DNA of 64,000 nucleotides from Pseudoalteromonas sp. XI10. GTDB lineage: Bacteria > Pseudomonadota > Gammaproteobacteria > Enterobacterales > Alteromonadaceae. The notes under the pieces are model-generated. The model searched no databases. It was not told the DNA's origin and worked only from the letters and a program-made list of their open reading frames with translations. This document shows, piece by piece, positions 9,929 to 17,263 of the stretch. The translations under genes were made by a program, and so were the position numbers. The stretch spans positions 372,001 through 436,000 of the forward strand of contig NZ_LOPY01000019.1 of assembly GCF_001469895.1 (NCBI RefSeq), in the 5' to 3' direction. Positions within the stretch are counted from its first letter, which is position 1. Each line of letters begins with the position of its first letter.

Positions 9929-11278
9929 TTACTTACGTGCGTCTTTTAATAAATCAGCAACTAAGAAACCTAGTTCTAAAACTTGATCTGCATTTAAGCG
10001 TGGGTCGCACTGTGTGCGGTAGCGTTGTGCTAAATCTTCATCAGATAATCCATACGCACCACCAGTACATTCAGTAACGTGTTGGCCAGTCATTTCAAGA
10101 TGAACACCACCTGGGTATGAACCTTCAGCTTTGTGTACTGCGAAGAACTGGCTAATTTCACGAAGAATATTATTAAAGCTACGTGTTTTATAACCTGAGC
10201 TCGCTTTCTCAGTATTACCATGCATTGGATCTGAGCTCCAAATAACTTTACGACCTTCTTGTTGTACTTTACGTACTAGTGCCGGTAGTTTCTCTGGCAG
10301 TACATCAGCGCCCATTCGTGTAATTAACGTTAAGCGACCTGGAATGTTATCTGGGTTAACTGCATCAATAAGTTTGATTAGCTCATCTGGGTCCATACCT
10401 GGGCCAACTTTCACACCAATTGGATTTTTAATGCCTTTAAAGAATTCGATGTGTGCATGATCAAGTTGACGTGTACGTTCACCAATCCAAACAAAGTGTG
10501 CAGAACAATCGTACCAATCACCTGATAAGTGGTCACGGCGTGTTAGAGCTTCTTCATAGCCTAATAATAACGCTTCGTGTGATGTAAATAAGTCTGTTTC
10601 TTTTAAGCTCGGCGCAACGGTTGAGTCGATACCACACACTTCCATAAATTCAAGCGCATCTTGAATTCTGTCAGCTAGCTGTTGGTATTTTTCTTTAAGT
10701 GGATTTGCAGCAACGAAGCCCATGTTCCAGCGATTTACTTGATGTAAATCTGCTAAACCACCTTGCGCGAATGCGCGTAGTAAATTTAGCGTTGCAGCAC
10801 TGTGATGATATGCCGTCATCAATCGCTGTGGATCAGGTACACGCGCTTGCTCAGTGAATTCAAAATTATTAATGATATCGCCACGGTACGAAGGTAATGA
10901 AACACCGTCGATTGTTTCATAATCTGATGAGCGTGGCTTAGCGTACTGACCTGCCATACGCGCAATTTTAACTACAGGGCATTTACCACCATAAGTTAAA
11001 ACAACGGCCATTTGTAAAAGTGTTTTAAATGTATCGCGGATATTTGCGGCATTAAAGTCACTAAATGACTCTGCACAATCACCACCCTGTAATAAGAAGG
11101 CTCTACCTTCACATACAGCTTCTAGTTGTTTGTATAAGCTACGCGTCTCTTCGGCAAATACCAAAGGTGGTGCGCTTTTTAATTGCCCTTCAACTGATTT
11201 AAGGGCTTCTTGATCTGGGTACTCTGGCTGCTGAAGTATCGGCAGTTTTCTCCAGCTGTCTGGGTTCCACGATTGCAT
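9929..11278 (-). CDS. 3-deoxy-7-phosphoheptulonate synthase, class II
   Basis: This enzyme condenses PEP and erythrose 4-phosphate to DAHP, the entry to the shikimate pathway. The 449-residue protein is the class II (plant and Mycobacterium) type, unlike E. coli AroF/G/H. It opens with [20 protein letters not shown]. It contains the family motifs [11 protein letters not shown] (about 81-91) and [14 protein letters not shown], and near the C-terminus [12 protein letters not shown] with metal-binding residues. The ATG start is at 11278. It sits one gene from ppsA, which makes its substrate PEP. E. coli also has a DAHP synthase gene (aroH) next to ppsA and ppsR. Confidence 0.96.
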   Translation of the reverse strand: MQSWNPDSWRKLPILQQPEYPDQEALKSVEGQLKSAPPLVFAEETRSLYKQLEAVCEGRAFLLQGGDCAESFSDFNAANIRDTFKTLLQMAVVLTYGGKCPVVKIARMAGQYAKPRSSDYETIDGVSLPSYRGDIINNFEFTEQARVPDPQRLMTAYHHSAATLNLLRAFAQGGLADLHQVNRWNMGFVAANPLKEKYQQLADRIQDALEFMEVCGIDSTVAPSLKETDLFTSHEALLLGYEEALTRRDHLSGDWYDCSAHFVWIGERTRQLDHAHIEFFKGIKNPIGVKVGPGMDPDELIKLIDAVNPDNIPGRLTLITRMGADVLPEKLPALVRKVQQEGRKVIWSSDPMHGNTEKASSGYKTRSFNNILREISQFFAVHKAEGSYPGGVHLEMTGQHVTECTGGAYGLSDEDLAQRYRTQCDPRLNADQVLELGFLVADLLKDARK

Positions 11279-11481
11279 GTTCTTTCCTCATTCCTAACAT
11301 AGACCGTTAACGAAAACTAACTTATTGCACGTACTAAGTTCAAGGACAATATTAAGCTATTTACGATTATTTCGTTATTTGATAAATAGTTTCGATATTA
11401 ACAATTAGGGTTCCAACATTTTATTGTTTCAAACCAGTTAGTTACACTTTTTTGATCACCTTATTCGTTGGCTCATAATAT

Positions 11482-11499
11482 AAGAACACATCTTACTTA
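11482..11499 (-). other. Ter-like site 1 (outer)
   Basis: Minus strand reads TAAGTAAGATGTGTTCTT, 17 of 18 bases as in site 3. By alignment to E. coli TerB the conserved G (position 6) lies at the high-coordinate side. This face should therefore block forks moving left (from the origin) and let rightward forks pass. Confidence 0.7.
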
Positions 11500-11594
11500 A
11501 CTAAAGCCTTACTGTAACCTCAGCTTTACATGCTTAAATATGCTTTTTTAGTTCTACATTGATCAAATTAAAAACTTGTACTAGTAGCATGTTA

Positions 11595-11612
11595 AGGAAC
11601 ACATCATACTTA
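11595..11612 (-). other. Ter-like site 2 (inner)
   Basis: Minus strand reads TAAGTATGATGTGTTCCT. The first twelve bases differ from E. coli TerB (TAAGTATGTTGT) at only one position. It has the same orientation as site 1, so it should be the first block met by a leftward fork from the origin. Confidence 0.75.
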
Positions 11613-11695
11613 ATCTAAATCAGATGTAAGGTCAGCATTACTAGGAAAAATAAACTTCTAAATACCAGGGGATAGCGTTACAATTAAACCAACTA

Positions 11696-11713
11696 TAAGT
11701 AAGATGTGTTCCT
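11696..11713 (+). other. Ter-like site 3, abutting the tus start codon
   Basis: Plus strand reads TAAGTAAGATGTGTTCCT and is followed at once by the tus ATG at 11714. It is inverted relative to sites 1 and 2, so it should stop forks arriving from the left. It occupies the place of a ribosome site and leader, so bound Tus would also repress its own gene. E. coli tus is likewise autorepressed through TerB. Confidence 0.72.
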
Positions 11714-12589
11714 ATGAGTACAAAGTTAGAAATACGCAGTCAGTTTGATTTAGTAAGTGAGTTAACTCATTTGCTTTGTGAAGAATTAAAGGAAGTTGGT
11801 TTTCATAAGGCATCATATTATCAATTACCAGATATCGATATAAACGACGAAAAGAAAGTCCCTTCTTCAATTAGTGTACAAAAAATTGAAGGCGATGATG
11901 CTCATAAGTTAATTCTAAATTCATTTGGTGATTTTTATAAAAAGACAGGATTAAGTAGTCGAGTATTAAAAAGACATCCAGGTTTATTAGTTTTAAAAGA
12001 TGTCGATAAGCAACATTTCATTGCAAGGATAAATCAGTTAAATAAAGCCAAAGCTGATTTTAAAAATAGTGTAATAGCTATCGATAATAATGATGCGCGA
12101 TTTGAAGCGGTTCACAATGCTGTGCCTAATCTCATTACACTTGCTGCATATCGTAAGATCCACTTTGAAACTGAATCGCCCTACTCTGTTCGTTTTACTT
12201 GGATGCACAAACATGCAACTAAAACGCTAACTAAAAAAATGGCCTTAGCAATGCTCGATAAATCGGCTAGTTATTCTAATCCAAGAATGATCGACCAACA
12301 CTCTTGGCAAGCGCTAGTTGCACAAGAGCAAAGTCGTGTTGCAAGTTTAGGTGATAAAGAAAAATTACGAATTCGTAGACCAACAAGAGTTAGCCCACAA
12401 GTTAATGTAAGGTATACAGCTCAAAACCGATATCATGTTAGTGCTGCTTTACCTTTTATTTTGATAAACCCAGAACCAGATGTAAAACTTGGTACATTAT
12501 CTGATTATCAAAAACCAGAAAGTCATCCTCGTAAAAGAGAATATGATTTCTTAGTTGATAGACTTTACTTAGAACAAGTAACAGATTGA
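11714..12589 (+). CDS. tus: Tus: replication terminus site-binding protein
   Basis: A monomeric Ter-binding protein that halts the replicative helicase on one face only. The 291 residues align with E. coli Tus (309) throughout. Shared landmarks are the LPDIDINDE segment (LPEVKKEDE in E. coli), INQLNKAKADF (INKLKTTF), PNLITLAAYR (PGLITLNAYR), RFTWMHKH (RFGWANKH), KLRIRRPTRVSPQ (KLKIKRPVKVQP) and a C-terminal DRLYLEQ. The RFxWxxKH and KLRIRRP segments lie in DNA-contacting parts of the E. coli protein. No Shine-Dalgarno sequence is visible because a Ter-like site fills the leader. It is convergent with rep. Finding tus beside an origin, rather than opposite it, is the unusual point. Confidence 0.9.
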   Translation: MSTKLEIRSQFDLVSELTHLLCEELKEVGFHKASYYQLPDIDINDEKKVPSSISVQKIEGDDAHKLILNSFGDFYKKTGLSSRVLKRHPGLLVLKDVDKQHFIARINQLNKAKADFKNSVIAIDNNDARFEAVHNAVPNLITLAAYRKIHFETESPYSVRFTWMHKHATKTLTKKMALAMLDKSASYSNPRMIDQHSWQALVAQEQSRVASLGDKEKLRIRRPTRVSPQVNVRYTAQNRYHVSAALPFILINPEPDVKLGTLSDYQKPESHPRKREYDFLVDRLYLEQVTD

Positions 12590-12597
12590 TTATGTTA

Positions 12598-12621
12598 AAA
12601 AGGCCACATACGTGGCCTTTT
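12598..12621. terminator. Bidirectional terminator between tus and rep
   Basis: AAAAGGCCAC (12598-12607) pairs with GTGGCCTTTT (12612-12621) around a 4-base loop, between the convergent tus and rep genes. Confidence 0.9.
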
Positions 12622-12647
12622 ATTTATAGTTAGCAGTATTTAAAAAT

Positions 12648-13862
12648 TTAGTCTTCTACTATTTCTTCAATTTTATCTTCATCGATTAAAACAGCATTTT
12701 CAACAATGCGCTTACCACCTTGAATTTCGATTCGTTTGTTATGCTTATTAAGCGTAAGAATCTCATCACAAAATTGATCAGATGGATGCATCTCATATGT
12801 GTAATCAATAATATTACCCGTTTTGTCATCTTTGACATTGGTAATGTTATATTCAGAGATTGCACCTTTCTCAATTAAGTCTTTCATTGTCGTAGTCATA
12901 TCACGACGCAAAGCTTTTAATTTATTCTCGGTAATTTCGTCTGTTGAATAAATAGAGCCATATTTTTCCATAATCGATAATAGTCGGAAATGGTAGGTCT
13001 TACCCGGTGCCGCATAACGCCATAAATGATATAAACGAAGCATCATCCAACGAGATAAACCACGTTTTAATTCTTGAGCACTATTAAAGTAGTAACCCTT
13101 GTATTCAAGGTTATCGATCATGTTATGAACGAAGGCATTCAAACAAGCTACACATTTTACGTTGCCACCCTGACCTTTTTTGCCGCTAAAATGAAGTGAC
13201 GATAAAAAGTTCATGTTCGATTCGTAAAATGAGTCATCAATATCAGAGTTACGAGTATCTGTTGCTGAATATTTAAAAGAAAGCTTAGAACCTTGTAATG
13301 CTTCTAATGATTCTTTGATTTGCGGATAAGGCATCGACTGACCAACAGCTTTCAGCTCTTGCGCTAATTCATTCATTGAAAAAACGACTGCGTATTGAAT
13401 ACCAGACTTAAAATTGATTTTTACAATTTTACCTTTAGAGGCTAAACGAATTAAGGCACGTTCGACCTTTTCTTCACGATCAGATGGCCAAACAAGATAT
13501 TCAACATCTTCACCATCTTTTCTTGTGCTTACTACTGCAGGTGTAATTTTGATTTCACCATCATAAAGAATGCCGTCTACTTTTTCAGATATTTTTCGTG
13601 TAACGATGGTTTTCTTTGGTGCTTCTTCAACAGGAAGCTTCTTATGACCAGAACGGACAAATCGTCCCCATAAATCATAATGATTAAATGTATTTGAGTA
13701 AGCTCTCAAACCATGTGCAGCATTTTCAATTGAAACACGCACATCTTTGTTGTCTGTAAATAGTGCAAGACTTTCATTATCTATTGCACTTTCCACCCCG
13801 TGGATCTGCCCGCGTAATGTATCGGGTAAGTTATCTACCGAGATGTTGACCTTTCGGCTCAT
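12648..13862 (-). CDS. Plasmid/chromid replication initiator (Rep)
   Basis: This is the likely iteron-binding initiator of this replicon. The 404 residues do not match a family I can name surely. The layout is that of paired winged-helix initiators: one unit around 130-230 (EKVERALIRLASKGK, then PQIKESLEALQGSKLSF) and one around 270-365 (GLSRWMMLRLYHLWRYA, then LKALRRDMTTTMKDLIEKG). It ends in an acidic tail. I choose ATG 13862 (MSRKVNIS) because GGAAA precedes it; ATG 13916 would add 18 residues and lacks a good site. An inverted iteron pair (13931-13989) covers its promoter region, which suggests autorepression. It lies beside parAB and the iteron array. Confidence 0.82.
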   Translation of the reverse strand: MSRKVNISVDNLPDTLRGQIHGVESAIDNESLALFTDNKDVRVSIENAAHGLRAYSNTFNHYDLWGRFVRSGHKKLPVEEAPKKTIVTRKISEKVDGILYDGEIKITPAVVSTRKDGEDVEYLVWPSDREEKVERALIRLASKGKIVKINFKSGIQYAVVFSMNELAQELKAVGQSMPYPQIKESLEALQGSKLSFKYSATDTRNSDIDDSFYESNMNFLSSLHFSGKKGQGGNVKCVACLNAFVHNMIDNLEYKGYYFNSAQELKRGLSRWMMLRLYHLWRYAAPGKTYHFRLLSIMEKYGSIYSTDEITENKLKALRRDMTTTMKDLIEKGAISEYNITNVKDDKTGNIIDYTYEMHPSDQFCDEILTLNKHNKRIEIQGGKRIVENAVLIDEDKIEEIVED

Positions 13863-13930
13863 TGTTCTTATTTCCAATTTTTCTTCGACAGTTAATAACA
13901 ACACATAAAACTTCAAAAGTTAAATGTTTA

Positions 13931-13989
13931 AGTTAGTATAAACTTGATCCGATCATAATTAATTTCTTCGGATCAGTTTTATACTAACT
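13931..13989. promoter_or_regulatory. Inverted iteron pair upstream of rep (probable rep operator)
   Basis: AGTTAGTATAAACTTGATC (13931-13949, plus) and its inverted relative at 13971-13989 (minus strand AGTTAGTATAAAACTGATC) form a widely spaced palindrome. Each arm holds TATACT, a good -10 hexamer: on the minus strand at 13940-13935 toward rep, and on the plus strand at 13980-13985 toward the origin. Initiator binding here would cover both. Inverted iterons as rep operators are usual in iteron plasmids; the role here is inferred. Confidence 0.65.
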
Positions 13990-14093
13990 GTTTCGTAATT
14001 GCTGATTTTCAGATCAGATTTTTACTAAGTTATAGTTGATAGGTCGCAATTTTACTAACTCAGTTCAAATTATGTCCTGTTAATCACCTTTTT

Positions 14094-14126
14094 AAAGCGA
14101 TTTAACACGACATAAATCGCTTTTTT
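14094..14126 (+). terminator. Terminator-like hairpin inside the origin
   Basis: AAAGCGATTTA (14094-14104) pairs with TAAATCGCTTT (14113-14123), and the T-run continues to 14126, so it reads as an intrinsic terminator on the plus strand. No gene ends here. A plus-strand transcript starting near the rep operator would end here after roughly 130 bases. Confidence 0.5.
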
Positions 14127-14135
14127 AAAACTCCA

Positions 14136-14144
14136 TGTGGATAA
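14136..14144 (-). promoter_or_regulatory. DnaA box (perfect)
   Basis: TGTGGATAA on the plus strand is the exact consensus DnaA box TTATCCACA on the minus strand. It sits in the middle of the iteron-bearing gap between rep and parA. Confidence 0.8.
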
Positions 14145-14306
14145 ACAGCTCTTAAGTTATAATAGATCTGATCTGTACCAACTATAGATCAGATCCATAC
14201 CAACTTATTGTGCATTTTAGTCATGCTCTCGGTGCATAACTTTATAATTTAGTTAGTAAAAAGTTGATCTACACCACTATTTTTGTGAGTAAAGCAGTGG
14301 TTAAAC

Positions 14307-14315
14307 TGTGTATAA
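14307..14315 (-). promoter_or_regulatory. DnaA box (variant)
   Basis: TGTGTATAA on the plus strand is TTATACACA on the minus strand, which fits the relaxed DnaA consensus TTATNCACA. It lies between two iterons. Confidence 0.5.
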
Positions 14316-14576
14316 GTCGAAAGCTCATTTTTTGCTTAGTAATTGGCTGATCTGCGAGTCATTAAAGATCTGATCTTTACCAAGTAAAAACACGATCTGG
14401 CTTTTTAGTAAATATTCAACGAAATCAGTCATATATTTCACTATTTTAGCATCTTAACCTTATATACCTATATACTTAACCGATATTAAACTTACTTATT
14501 TATACTTAGCATCAGTAAAGTTACAAATTTTTATTAAATGTCTTATAAATAAAAGGTATGTCGTCTTAAATACTTG

Positions 14577-14626
14577 TTTACAGCAATTTGAATGGACATT
14601 ATACTTAAAGCATAACTTTGAGGAAG
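14577..14626 (+). promoter_or_regulatory. parA promoter and ribosome site
   Basis: TTTACA (14577-14582), a 17-base spacer and TATACT (14600-14605) form a strong sigma-70 promoter. GAGGAAG (14620-14626) lies five bases before the parA ATG at 14632. Confidence 0.8.
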
Positions 14627-14631
14627 AAAGT

Positions 14632-15870
14632 ATGTCTATCAATAATAATGCGCTAGCCACTTATAGGTTACTAAAAGCGACAGCAGAAGTTGCTGAAAAA
14701 TCGCTAGAAGGACGTATTCAACATTATCGTGCCCATTTAAAGTCTGAAGAAAAAGAACTTCGTACTTATACGCAAAAAGCAGCCGCTGACTTATTAGGCT
14801 GTAATAACCGTACCTTAAAACGACGTCATGATAATGGTGACTTTGATGCACTTGATATCAAACGTGGTGCAAATGGCCACTACGCTTATACCTTAGTAAA
14901 TATCTTTGCTATGGCTGATATCATGGATATTAAACCTGATCACCGTACAGTTGATGATAAATTACAAGTTATCGTTATTAACTCCTTAAAAGGTGGTTGT
15001 GGTAAAACTACCAGCATGGTAAACATTGCCGCTGCACTTGCTACTACCAATATTAAACGATACAGAATTGGTATTATTGACCTTGATCCACAAGGTTCTT
15101 CATCAAGCTTTTTCCCACCAAGTGAGCCAGACCCAATTACTGTGGGCGATTTAATGCGTGACTGTATTGAACTTGATGAAAACGAAACCTGGGATGAGTT
15201 AGTATCGAACTCTTTCTTACCTACCCATATACCGAATATTCGTATTTTGCCTTCTGGTATGGATGATTTTTACTTCGAGCATGAAACAGCAACTTTATTA
15301 AAAGATAGCTCTAGTTATGATAAAACTCGTCACTATCATAAATTGCTCGAAAAAGTTATCGAACCGGTAAAAGATCAATTTGATATTATTCTAATTGATA
15401 CAGCTCCATCACTTAACTTTATGTTTTATAATGCATTAATGGCCTCTACGTCGATGCTTATCCCTGTTCATCCTGAAGCTGTAGACTTTGATGCAAACAA
15501 TAAATACTTAAAGCGATTAGGCGAGATTTACCATACAGTTGCTGCGCTTGGCCACCAAGGTTGGGATTTCATGCAATTCTTAGTAACTAACTATGTTAAA
15601 GGGAACCATTCACAGCGCGACATCGTTAAAGATGTTCGTAGTGCATTTGGTCGTCAAGTAATGAGTTACCCAATCAATCATAGTTCGGCAATTACCGCCA
15701 GCTCATCTTCTTTTAATACCATTTTTGATCAAAAAACGTCAGATAGCTTAGCTAGTCGTGAGTCACTACTTCGTGCGCAAGAAAATATCAAAGATGTAGT
15801 TGATGAACTTGAAATGCTGATCCGCTCTAATTGGCACTCAACTCAATCGTCTCTAAATACAGCTAAGTAA
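14632..15870 (+). CDS. parA: Partition ATPase ParA (type Ia, with N-terminal HTH)
   Basis: A Walker-type partition ATPase that moves the replicon's ParB-parS complexes over the nucleoid. The 412 residues have the type Ia layout. An N-terminal DNA-binding region (TQKAAADLLGCNNRTLKRR, about 45-65) is followed by the deviant Walker A KGGCGKTT (about 122-129), Walker A' (IIDLDPQGSS, about 150-160) and Walker B (IILIDTAPSLN, about 252-262). The HTH of this class usually represses the par operon. It has a strong promoter and Shine-Dalgarno sequence, and is followed 14 bases later by parB. Confidence 0.95.
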   Translation: MSINNNALATYRLLKATAEVAEKSLEGRIQHYRAHLKSEEKELRTYTQKAAADLLGCNNRTLKRRHDNGDFDALDIKRGANGHYAYTLVNIFAMADIMDIKPDHRTVDDKLQVIVINSLKGGCGKTTSMVNIAAALATTNIKRYRIGIIDLDPQGSSSSFFPPSEPDPITVGDLMRDCIELDENETWDELVSNSFLPTHIPNIRILPSGMDDFYFEHETATLLKDSSSYDKTRHYHKLLEKVIEPVKDQFDIILIDTAPSLNFMFYNALMASTSMLIPVHPEAVDFDANNKYLKRLGEIYHTVAALGHQGWDFMQFLVTNYVKGNHSQRDIVKDVRSAFGRQVMSYPINHSSAITASSSSFNTIFDQKTSDSLASRESLLRAQENIKDVVDELEMLIRSNWHSTQSSLNTAK

Positions 15871-15884
15871 GGTAATTAATAAAA

Positions 15885-16847
15885 ATGGCTAAAAAACGTA
15901 AAAACGATACCAGCTTAGACCCTTTTTCAACGTCTATCGAAAGCAGCAGTTTAGATGCTTTGCTAGAGCAAGCTTCAGCTGGTGATGTTATCAGTATGCC
16001 TGCTCCAAGCGATCCTACACGTCAAATTACTTTGGTGTGTAAGGTTATTCCAAGCTCAGAAATTGAGGCTAAAACAAAGGTCTATGGTAAAAACCGCCGT
16101 GTACAATCATTACTAAATGAAAAGTCAGTTGCCGATATCCTACCTGCAATTGCCGAAGACGGCCGTAACCAGCACCCTGCCTTATGTTGGGATAAAGGTG
16201 ACGAAATGCTTGTATTAGCAGGCTCTCGTCGTCGTAAAGCATGTATATTAAGTAACTCTGATTACTTAGTTTTAAGCTCTGAAGATTTCACAGATCAAGA
16301 TGCTAAAATTCTTGCTGTATCATCTGATCAATACATTGCCCCAAGTCTATGGGAGCTTGGTCAAGCATATCAACAGACCCGTGATGAGCTTATTGCTGAG
16401 GGTAAAAAAGGCTCTTATCGTGAGATTGCGGCAATTGAAGGTGTATCACACACTGCTATTGCTGATGCCATCAAAGCGTATGAGAATCTACCTTCTGAGG
16501 TTTTAAGCCTTTACCCTACAGCGAATCATGTTGGCCGTGAAGTAGCTAAAAAGCTTATTAGTGCCAAAGAGCGTGATGAGCAGCTGTTTACCAAGCTTGT
16601 AAATGATGTAAGTAGTGATAGCGAAATAGCGCAAATCAGCAGCGATGATAAACGCGCTCTTGCAATTACCAAGCTATTAACTGCTGAACCAGCAGCGCCA
16701 AGCCGTCGTGAAGCCCTAATCGATAGTGAATTTGTTAGCGTACAGCGTAATATCAAAAGCGGTGATTTATCTGTGAAAATCGATAATAAAGTGATGACAG
16801 ACAAACGCTTAGAGCAGCTAACCAAGCTATTAAATAGCTTTAATTAG
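15885..16847 (+). CDS. parB: Partition protein ParB
   Basis: A centromere-binding partner of ParA, 320 residues. A ParB/Spo0J-type N-terminal region (about 45-110) contains QSLLNEKSVADILPAI and AGSRRRKACILS. A helix-turn-helix (SYREIAAIEGVSHTAIADAI, about 165-190) should read the parS site, and the C-terminal part probably dimerises. AAGG lies about 14 bases before the ATG. It follows parA in the same operon. The parS sequence is not certain; candidates are the perfect palindrome at 16868-16894 and the TGTAAA/TTTACA family found from 16,989 onward. Confidence 0.93.
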   Translation: MAKKRKNDTSLDPFSTSIESSSLDALLEQASAGDVISMPAPSDPTRQITLVCKVIPSSEIEAKTKVYGKNRRVQSLLNEKSVADILPAIAEDGRNQHPALCWDKGDEMLVLAGSRRRKACILSNSDYLVLSSEDFTDQDAKILAVSSDQYIAPSLWELGQAYQQTRDELIAEGKKGSYREIAAIEGVSHTAIADAIKAYENLPSEVLSLYPTANHVGREVAKKLISAKERDEQLFTKLVNDVSSDSEIAQISSDDKRALAITKLLTAEPAAPSRREALIDSEFVSVQRNIKSGDLSVKIDNKVMTDKRLEQLTKLLNSFN

Positions 16848-17160
16848 TTAGTAAAAAAATGATCCCTCACGCTTTTACTGTTAGTAAAAGCGTGATCTCC
16901 CCCCTCCCTTTTGTTAGTAAAATAGTGATCTATGACCAGTGAAATTGGTACTTATTACACTCTCAGATCAGTTTTTTACCAACTAATAACCCCTTTACAG
17001 GTTTTTTACTCTCATAATTAGATTGCTTAGTAAAAAATTGATCTGTAAAGCCCCTGCCTTGTTATTAACCTGTTTATATCTTGTGCGATTGTTGTTTGTT
17101 AAATACTCAGTATGTCAGTTTTCAGCGTTGATTTTATTTTAAAGCAGATTTTTACCAAGT
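16846..17160. repeat. Second iteron array, downstream of parB
   Basis: Rep-type 19-mers ending in GATC are at 16846-16864(+, AGTTAGTAAAAAAATGATC, overlapping the parB stop), 16879-16897(+), 16912-16930(+), 16966-16984(-), 17025-17043(+) and, more weakly, 17142-17160(-). The first three are spaced 33 bp apart, three helical turns. The rest of the gap up to 17263 holds no gene. The array could be an incompatibility/handcuffing region or a second part of the origin. Confidence 0.75.
16868..16894. other. Perfect 12-bp palindrome after parB (parS or hairpin candidate)
   Basis: CACGCTTTTACT (16868-16879) and AGTAAAAGCGTG (16883-16894) are exact inverted copies with a 3-base centre. It is not followed by a T-run, so it is a poor terminator. 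Its place 20 bases after parB fits a centromere site. Its right arm overlaps an iteron, so shared binding is possible. Confidence 0.45.
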
Positions 17161-17263
17161 TATCAGCTCCAACCAGTCCAATATTGCTCAATAGTGCTTT
17201 AGCTCTGGGCCGATAGATCATATACTGGCAGAATTATTTTTTGTTTTTACTGCCAAAAGCGTT

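Larger units (their letters stand above)
11279..11713. other. 435-bp gap holding three Ter-like sites
   Basis: This AT-rich gap lies between divergent DAHP synthase and tus. It must hold both promoters, though neither is strong by eye; TACAAT at about 11679-11684 is a possible -10 for tus. The clear content is three copies of an 18-bp Ter-like site, listed separately. Two are on the minus strand and one is on the plus strand directly before the tus start codon. No open reading frame is convincing. Confidence 0.6.
13990..14631. other. Replication origin of the chromid (oriII-type, iterons and DnaA boxes)
   Basis: The gap between rep and parA has the parts of an iteron origin. Reading toward GATC, 19-bp iterons (consensus GTTAGTAAAANNNTGATC after one variable base) lie at 14012-14030(-), 14042-14060(-, degenerate), 14165-14183(-), 14187-14205(-), 14251-14269(+), 14334-14352(+) and 14367-14385(-), with a weak overlapping copy at 14379-14397(+). 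A perfect DnaA box and a variant follow. The stretch 14400-14570 is the most AT-rich and is the likely melting region. Most iterons end in GATC, so Dam methylation could control initiator binding. No gene is seen. Confidence 0.75.

Noticed and set aside
12586..12604. Half of a dif-like site (TTATGTTAAA) near the tus terminator
   Set aside because: Only the XerD-type arm resembles dif; the XerC arm and spacer do not. A dif site near the predicted terminus would be expected, but I could not see one.
14229..14256. GGTGCATAA stretch resembling the left arm of dif
   Set aside because: Seven of eleven bases match in one arm, and the other arm is iteron sequence. Too weak.
16936..16950. GTGAAAT, like a P1-type parS heptamer box
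   Set aside because: A single copy with no partner box or IHF site; seven bases are expected by chance.
17109..17116. AGTATGTC in the gap after parB, possible Ter site
   Set aside because: Seven matching bases without the TGTGTTCCT continuation shared by the three sites at tus.
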